Positions 25,301-34,300 of a stretch of 64,000 bases of DNA are shown piece after piece (position 1 is the stretch's first letter; each line of letters begins with the position of its first letter). Made by a program: the position numbers and the translations under genes. The stretch is from Erpetoichthys calabaricus (taxonomy: Eukaryota > Chordata > Cladistia > Polypteriformes > Polypteridae). The stretch covers positions 81,269,450 through 81,333,449 of the forward strand of contig NC_041404.2 in assembly GCF_900747795.2 (NCBI RefSeq), written 5' to 3'. A model generated the notes under the pieces. It saw nothing but the letters and a program-made list of their open reading frames with translations. It searched no databases and had not been told where the DNA came from.

Positions 25301-28300
25301 CTCTCCATTTGTATCGAAATGGGATTTAAAAATCATTAGCTTACTGTAGAGGCCGCCTAAACATTAAGCACAAGCTGTTAGTAACCCAGTGCGATAGAAT
25401 AGTTTGAGACATAGTCTTATGAAAGTTAACTGGGAGAAAAACATTTATTTCACACATCACATGAAAAGTGTTTGCACTGGATGATGATTTTCAGAGGAGA
25501 GAAAAGACGGGATCTCTATTCAGCTCTTCACAAGAATGAATGACAGCTGCAGTTGTGATCAGAACCAGTCTCACATGAAAGAAAAAAAAGGCTATGTTTT
25601 CTTTGCACATGTTACATTTGGTACATTTCACTCTCTTGACACCAGTTTTCACCAGTACAACATAAACTGCAATGACTCTTATTGCACATTAAAATAGAAA
25701 AGGCTTTATCGGAAGCTATGAATGTGTTTTTTTATGGTGCATCTCATACTGCTATCTTATCCACTGAAAAGGATAAACTGCACAAAAACATCTGTTTAAA
25801 TCTGAATCCAAACTATAGGACCTACAAAATAAATAGTAAAACAGTAATGCCCAACGATATGAATAAACATGCTTACGTTTTCTCAAATGACTCTCTTTCT
25901 TTTTGTAGCTGTTTTTTCAGAACTTCAGTTTCACCAGATGCAAACTCTGACTTTTCATTTTCCATGGCAAGGAGAATTTGAGTTTCTTTATGCCGTAATT
26001 TCTCTTCCTTGGATTAGATCAAACAGAAAATCATTCTGGAAAATATACTGTAAAATGCAAGCCACGACTACTTTGAAAATATACACCTTTAATTCAAGTT
26101 TTAAATATCAAAAAAATTATAAACAGTTTCCAGTTTTTTTCTTCTTTTAGGAAATGAAATTATTGGAGGGTATTGGGTAAGGCTGAGTAAGGAGAGAAAA
26201 ACAACAGCACATTTCAGATGGTAACACAACACAGAAAAGGAGAGGAACTTACTAAAGCAAAAAATGGATGTGGGTTTCATATCCAGTCACCTCAGAAATG
26301 CATCTCTCACTTGCACCACATCTGCCAAATTCAAACTAAATCTGGCAAGCATTTCTTCCTTATGATATAACAAAAGTCATTAAACAGAAGAAAAATACTG
26401 TCTATTAAAAGCTCTGATTTGCTTTGTACAGTCATGGCCAAAAGTTTTGAGAATGACACAATTTTTTTTTCATAACGTTTGCTGCCCTGGCATTCTGTCA
26501 ATCAACTTCTGGGCCAAATTCTGACTGATGGCAGCCCATTCTTGCATAATCAATGCTTGGGTGAATTGCACAGGTCTTGAAAAATAAGGGCCAACACTTC
26601 AAATATTGACTCTTTGCATAAACTTAATGGTCCTGCGGTGGGTTGGCACCCTGCCCAGGATTGGTTCCTGCCTTGTGCCCTGTGTTGGCTGGGATTGGCT
26701 CCAGCATGACCCTGTGTTCGGATTCAGCGGGTTGGAAAATGGATGGATGGATGGATAAACTTAATGTAATTGTCAATAAAAGCTTTTGAAACTTATGAAA
26801 TGCTTGTAATTATACTTCAGTATACCATAGAAACATCTGACAAAAACATCTAAAAACACTGAACAGCAAACTTGCATCATTCTCAAAACTTTTGCCCATG
26901 ACTATAGTGCCTAACGTCTTACCATACTCATCTGCATCTTAAAGACATTAGACTGTTGACATCAGAAATACCTCAAGCTGTTTCAGCACTGCTTCATACT
27001 GTTTTCTCGGGACCATGATTTCTTCTCTATCTTCATCCTTTGAACAAAGTAAACAAATCACATTAAATTCAAAACCTGGCATGAAACAATATTTTTAAAG
27101 CAGTAAATAAAACGCAATGTGCTTTGTGATCTTTAGGATTGTGGGAAGTTGGAGTGAATGAGACACCAGTCTATCACACGCACTCAGGCATAAATACTAA
27201 TGCATGCCGGTCTATTTAGAGCATGTGCAGAGTCCTCTCAGACAGTGATTAGTCAGAAACCAAACAAGCTATGAGGCTGCAATTCAAATGACTGTGCTAC
27301 CCTATTCTTGCATATATTAACAACTGAATAAAGGCCACGATTAACTTAAACATAAATGGGTAATGACCGAGCGAGATTGCCAGTGTAAGAAGCAGAAATG
27401 ATGTTTCATCACAGGTTTGCTGGGCTGACATTCTGTGACAGGGTGAGAAGCTCAGTAATTCCATTGCGCCTCAAAGTGGAGTCGCTGCTCCTCTAGATTA
27501 AGTGGAGCCATCTGAGGTTAACTGGGCCAGTCATAAGGATGCCACCACTGTGATCCTCACCAGGAAAGGCAACTTCAGAAAATGAGAAGAGACAATAATA
27601 AAAAGAAAAAAAATACAGTAAGCAACCTTAAATAAACCCTCACTTTTATGCACTACACATGGACATTACATTCATTTATTTATTCATTTATTTTGGTCTT
27701 GCCAAAAAACAGTGTAGTTGAAGAAACTAGAAAAATCTCTTGTACTGTCATCTATTCATTAGGAATTAAAGAACTCTACTACGTGCCAAACCGCAAATAA
27801 GGAAATCATAGTGTACAGGGACAAGGCCATTAAGAATTTGTTCAAGCTTTAATAAATCAATGTTTACTTACTGGTCTTCCACAGCCAACTAATCAGTTTG
27901 AAAGAATCAACACTCTTAAATTTTACCCTTCACCTTTATGTTCAGCAAGCATGTTTTCAAAAACATAATTCAGGCCAGTGAACAAAATATAGAACATAAC
28001 AGAATGATGCATGGAGCCGAGACATGGGCAGTAAAGGGAGCACAGGAAAAGAAGCTGGATGTGGCACAAATGAGAATGTTGAGATAGATGTGGAGTTACA
28101 AAAAAGGACAGAATAAGAAATGAGGAAATGAGACAAAATTCCTGTTCAAAATATGTCTGAAACTAGTGTTCAGGTCAAAGGGCAGAAAAAGTTCAAAGTC
28201 TTGCATAACTAGACATCGAGACAAGTTGAATGGTATATCATACGTGGGGGTTTTCTCTTATCGTTGAGTCTTATGAACACAAAATGAATAAATGTCAGTT

Positions 28301-31300
28301 AACACATTTGTTTCTCATGGAGCCAGTGAATGGTGACAAGGAGCATGACAGTTTGTACACATGACAATATAAATGCTACTACTACACGGCTTCCAGGCTC
28401 ACATGTAGCAGGCCAGTTTACAGCCACATAATAAAGGAAATACACAAGGACACGAAGACTCTATGCAGTTAGTTGTAAGACATGCAAGCTAACTCAACAG
28501 AACTAAGCACTGAACCACCAAGATCCAACAATTCTGGCAAACAAGAAAAAAAAACATTCAGGAGGAATAAATAAAAATATAAATCAAAGATAATAACTGC
28601 ATGTTCTGGAAAATTGTATTTTTATGACTTGTTCAGTTTGCAAACATACACTGTTTCATTAAGTGATTTGTTTTAATTCATAGGTAGGCATACTAAAAGA
28701 CCTGTGGTTGCTGATACTTAAATATATCAGAGGCAGTAATCCAAAATACACTGGGCAGCACAATGGGAAAACCCTATGGTTACTGATAGATGGGCTTTCC
28801 ATTATGACATGGATCGATACAAGTGCCTCACTGTATACCATGGCAAACCCAAACCAGCACTGGGCAAAGAATAAGTCTGGGGAAACTGGTGGCCAAGAAA
28901 ATTACTTGGGTATTCTCAAGATATGTCAAGAACGTGTGGCTCGGCATTATCCTCCTGAAAAAGGCACAAGGCTGGACTGCCAGAAAATGTCACATGTGCT
29001 CTCAACTGACCACTGTGCAATCAAACCGGGCTTAACATGCAGCTGAGTAAAAGGGGGATGATATTCAAAACACAGACCCTCTCCCCCAGTTCTGATTGGG
29101 TAATGCCCCATTTCAGCTTACTCATCCTTCCTGAGACAGTGGGATGCGAACTCCAGCACTGGGTTATTTAACCGCCCTTCTCTGCCAGCTGCACTAAAGG
29201 AGAACTCCACCTGCCCAATGGACAATTGGGTTTGTAATTGCTAATGGAAGGCCAAGCTATGGACAAGGGTGGAAAGAAGAAGGGAGCATTGGTGTATCAA
29301 AAATGTACACAAGTGGACAAGCCACACCAGTGTCCACATAGCCATCAATACCTGAAAAGGGGGATTGTATTGGTTTCTTCCTTCTGTATTATACTTAACT
29401 AGGGGGCTTCGCTCGCCTACCCCCGGGTTTGGTCCTGAGGAAATACAATTTAAAGTGTTTTTTTTATGGGAATTGTTACATATGCATTATGTTCACTTTT
29501 TATTTTAAAACTTCTGTAAAAACAATATTTGGAATGAACTTTTCTTCAAGATCCCATTGAATTTTGATTCCTTGTTTGGTCTTACAGCATGATAATGCAA
29601 CATATGTGTGTGAATATCACTTGTTTGTCTCTTATAAATAAACCAACTTTTTCGAATATTTGTCAATGTGATTTGTTAATTGTCATTGCAAAAGCTATTC
29701 TCACGGGAAACTGAAAACGGTTTAATACGAATGGCATATCAAGATCTCTTGTTTGCCCAAACACCGTTTTCGAGTTCATTCAATAAAAATAAGACTTCTT
29801 GGTAAAACAATCTACTTATGAAAGTGGGAATATCCAGAGCTGAAGTAGCCGGTGGCATTGTTCTCAAGAAGCTGTGGATTTCTGGCCATTGTGCATTGCA
29901 CGTCATTGTAATAAATAAGTCTGGCCGACTAATAGTTCTGGATATTACAATTGCATCATGGTATAACTGTTACAATGCTCTTGGACTACCTTGATATGAT
30001 GATGGTAATATTACTGCTTTACCTATTTTGAATTTGTCTGAATTGACCCGAAATATGGTGTGGGTGTTATTCGTTTTGCTGAATGCGTTTCAACGACCAT
30101 CCTGTTTCGCCATCTGGGAAAATGAAAGGAAAGAGTAAAGGATCTGAATGTGGCAATGTATTTGACATAAATGACAAAGCATGCTTTTCCTTTGGATATA
30201 CACAAATATCTATTCTGTTTTGATATCTCCGGCTTTCGAAATGATTATCTTTCAGATTCATATAGACATCCAAGAAAATTTCTTTGTCCATGTTTTGCTG
30301 ATAAATTTTGTGTAAAGTGCGATACATTTGGACGTATGGATTTGTATCCATTATTGGCTGTATAATTTCTATTACGTCGGATCATTTAACTCTTTTGATT
30401 CTTCCCCATGATCATAAAGATACACCTAACCAAATTGTGTTTTTTTTTAAATTAAACTTGTCGTAGCTATAATTGTTGCAGGAACACAGATTCTCATAGC
30501 GTATGGTCCATTATTGTGTAAATCAACATTTTGTGTATTGAATGATGCTAATGCAAAAAGATTATTGTAGACGTTTATATTTTGCCTGTGGTGTATGTGG
30601 ATTGCACTTTCACCAAACAACAAATGTTTTAATTCTTGCGGATACGCATCTTCATTGGGAAGCAGCAGTACTTTTCCCTGATGGCAACAGGAATTAGACG
30701 ATCTACAAGTCTCCGACATAAACTTTAAAGCCTTACAATATCTACACACTTCCAACATATCACCAATGTCCATATATTTGATCTCTTTTTGTTGTTCCGT
30801 TATTTCACTGAGTAATGATTTCTGTTTGTTTGACACTTTCGAATCTTAGTACTGTCATATTTTTGAACTTGCTCTGCATATGTGCACTCAGGTCCTAACC
30901 AGGGATCCTGAGTTGGTTTGTCATGTGATGGGCGCGGCAATGTGCTGTATCAGTGCATGCTCCTAACCTCTCTATCTCTCTCTGTGTGTGTATTGCGACA
31001 AGGTTTTTGTGAACCTTTTGAATTCCACTGCTGTCATAATCTGTAACCTGATCTGCTTGTGTATCGCGCCAACGTTTTTGAACGTCTTTATGAAGTTCTA
31101 CTGTGTCTTTTACTCTTTGTCTTTTATTTCTGACCCCATTTGGACCTGCAAGGTTTTCAATTCCACTTGTTCCGGGCTGATTATTACTTTCCTTGCCTGG
31201 GTCACCGTCTCACGGGAACATGGTTCCAATGCATGTCAGTATGACATGACTTGACCATGTCACGGGAAGTTAAAGTGTCTCTGCCTCTCTGAAGTGTCTC

Positions 31301-34300
31301 TCTTCAGAAGATCACATCTTGTCGCAAGATTTTTTTTTTTATAATAGAGAGATATAGACACCATTTTATGTATGTTCTATCCTGCTGGTGCTAATGTAGG
31401 TGCTGTGTGGGCCTCCTCCTATCATATATAGCGCTTTGAGTATTGAGAAAAGCGCTATATAAATGTAATGAATTATTATTATTATAATTATTATATATGG
31501 GGTTACAAAGGAATTTGTGCAAGGCTATAAAGCTTCATCTTAGCTTCAACGACACAACAGCCTGAATACTGTATGTAAAAATGCAATATTATGTGCTGTT
31601 CCATACACTTCTGAAATAAACCACGGTAAACATCTCACCAAACTTTGGGTGACCAGATTTTCAAAGTCCCTGACCGGGACACTTATAACACATGCATGAA
31701 AGTGGGTTAACACATGGCATGCATAATGTCCATCCTCATTTGTTTAATGCCTGCTTTGTCTCATCATCATCAGAGAAGGATCAGGGCTAGGGAAAAAATA
31801 TGTTTTCACAAACAAGACATAATGTATGTTCCTACTGTACAAATCAATACAAATTTTTGAAGTTGATTTTATATTTCATAAAAATCTGTTCATTTAATAC
31901 AGTATATTACATTCATGAATAAACTCTGCATTTAACATCTAAACATACAAATGCATAAACATAAAAAGTGCATTTTGTTTGTTCTGAAATATCTGTATTA
32001 AAATGTTAATGTACTGTTCTATGCATTCTGACTTGTATCCTTCTGTAAATTTCAGGCTCATTTGTTAGCTAAATTTACTGACTGGGTGTGGTAGGATATA
32101 GGCTCCTGTCCTGGAGTGGAAAATCTTCAATTCTTGAACTGCAGACTGGTTATATTAATTCTTAAATATTTTACTCAAACAGACCAGGATAAACTGAATT
32201 TACAGGACTTTAATTATATTACCAGCCTTTTTTTTGTACATTCTTACAGTAATTTATGCATCTGTTTCTGTTGGTTTCATTTTCAATTAGTTTTTGACAT
32301 GGGAATGGGAAATAAGTACAGATGCCACAGAACCTGTTTTATTTAATTTATAACATGGGAATGGATAAATGTCATAGGACTAAGAACTGAGAATGGAAGA
32401 AGTATGAAGGGACCTATAAGATAAAGAGTCATTCATCACCAGGACAAGGTAGCCAATCAAATGTGTGCAATGTCACATGTCCTGAAACCCCATTTGTGCA
32501 TTTTGACATAAATAAGGGAGCAAAAAAAAAAAAAAGGCAAAGGCAACAGAGGAAGCGACATCAGAGATTGAGACATGTGGAACCGTTTCATCTGGACATC
32601 AGAGAACATAACCTATGAAGAATACTGATCGCTAAATAAAAAGCTGCCCAGAACAACATCCACCCTTTGACACTTCTGATTTTCAGCAAGCTTTTCTAAG
32701 ACTGTTTATATCCAGACTCTGCTACTTATTTTATCTTCTATTATATTCTCTTTTCTTTGGTATTGTTTTATACTAATAATACCATGTTGCTTTATTATTT
32801 TCTGTGATTTGTCTTTTATCTAGAGCAGTGCTTCCCAAACTCGGTCCTGGGGACCCACTGTGGCTGCTGGTTTTTGTTCCAACCAGCTTGGACTCCTGGG
32901 CTAATTAAGTGAATTGTTATTTCCCAAGTTCTGTGTTTTGGGAACAATAATGAAATTAGAAATCTAAGTTTGGTCAAAAAATATATATTAAAATGTACCA
33001 AGTTATATGGGAATAATGTATTTTTTTCTTTTTAACAATATTTTCATCTTGATTTTCATTCTACTTTTCCAGGTGTTCTAATTGTTTAATTAATCCATTA
33101 TTTACTAATTAATGGGTCTGACGCTAAAGTAGTTGCAGCCTTTGATTATTCAGTGTTGTTTGCCTTTGTGTATGCTCTGTTCATTTTTAATTATCATGAA
33201 TAAGATACAATGAAGGGGGCAAAATATAATGAAATCAAGAAAAGAGAGTTAAGTATTTAAATCTATAGCAAAAGCAATTTTTTTTTCTAAATGTCTTATT
33301 CTACATTCAGAAAATGTACATTTATAAGATAAAAAAAATACCAGCTAATTAAATGAGATCAGTGTGATCAGGATCAGGCACAGAAAATATTTTCTTATAA
33401 ATAGTTTGGAAAGTACTGATCTAGAGTGATCTAGAGTGACTGAAACAATAAGATGGTGCCTAGTGTGGGGTAGATTGCTGCTTTCTTACAAGGTTTATCA
33501 ACACTGTCGAGTTCTCCCCTCAACAACTCAAACAACTGCAGTAAAACCACATAGTTTGGTTAGTAAGTTGCATCAAACCAAAGTGTTGCAGTTTTATGTG
33601 TGTCGTAAGTACACCTGCATGTTTGTTAAGTGTTGGTGAAAGTGAGTCCCTGTTTAGAGAATCCTATGCAGGATTACTGCGGACTGACTGGCAATCGGCG
33701 CCCCTCGAGACTTTGTCTGGCTAGGATCGTTATGTGTATGTGTGTGAATCTTCAAGGGTGTAAGTAAATTAACCTAATAAACGTTCTGGTAAGTCTTACA
33801 AACATCACGATGATACAGCTCCTCAGTAGCTTTTTGTGGATGGGAAATGGCCGTCAACATCTGACTTTCCCCCTCGCATGACCCCCCCCCCAATACTTTG
33901 CAATGAGTGCACAAAGCTTTAGTCACATCATTAGGTTTTGGTTTGGGAAAAGGGAATATTCATTTTCTCTTTGGCATGGTTGATTTGTGAGATTCACAGC
34001 ATTGATCTGCATCCTTACATTTGTACTTTTTTTTTCATTCCTGTCAGATGAAGACGCCTTAAGGTGACATAAAAAGCGCCTGGGAGAAGTAAGCATTGAT
34101 ATGCAGTGTGTTGTAGTGGTTAAGGTTTTGGACCTAGGACTTCAAGCACTGTGATTGTGGGTTCAAATCCTGCTACTGACACTGTGACCATGAGCAAGTT
34201 ATTTCACCTGCTTGTGCTCCAACTGGAAAAACAAAAAAAGTTGTAAGTTGCCTTGCACAAAGGCGTCAGTCAAATGCTAAGTAATACTTGACCAACTGTG

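Noticed and set aside
28708-29046. Open frame of 112 codons on the plus strand in SPATA24 intron 1
   Set aside because: No recognisable domain, no splice context and amino-acid composition typical of random AT-rich translation.
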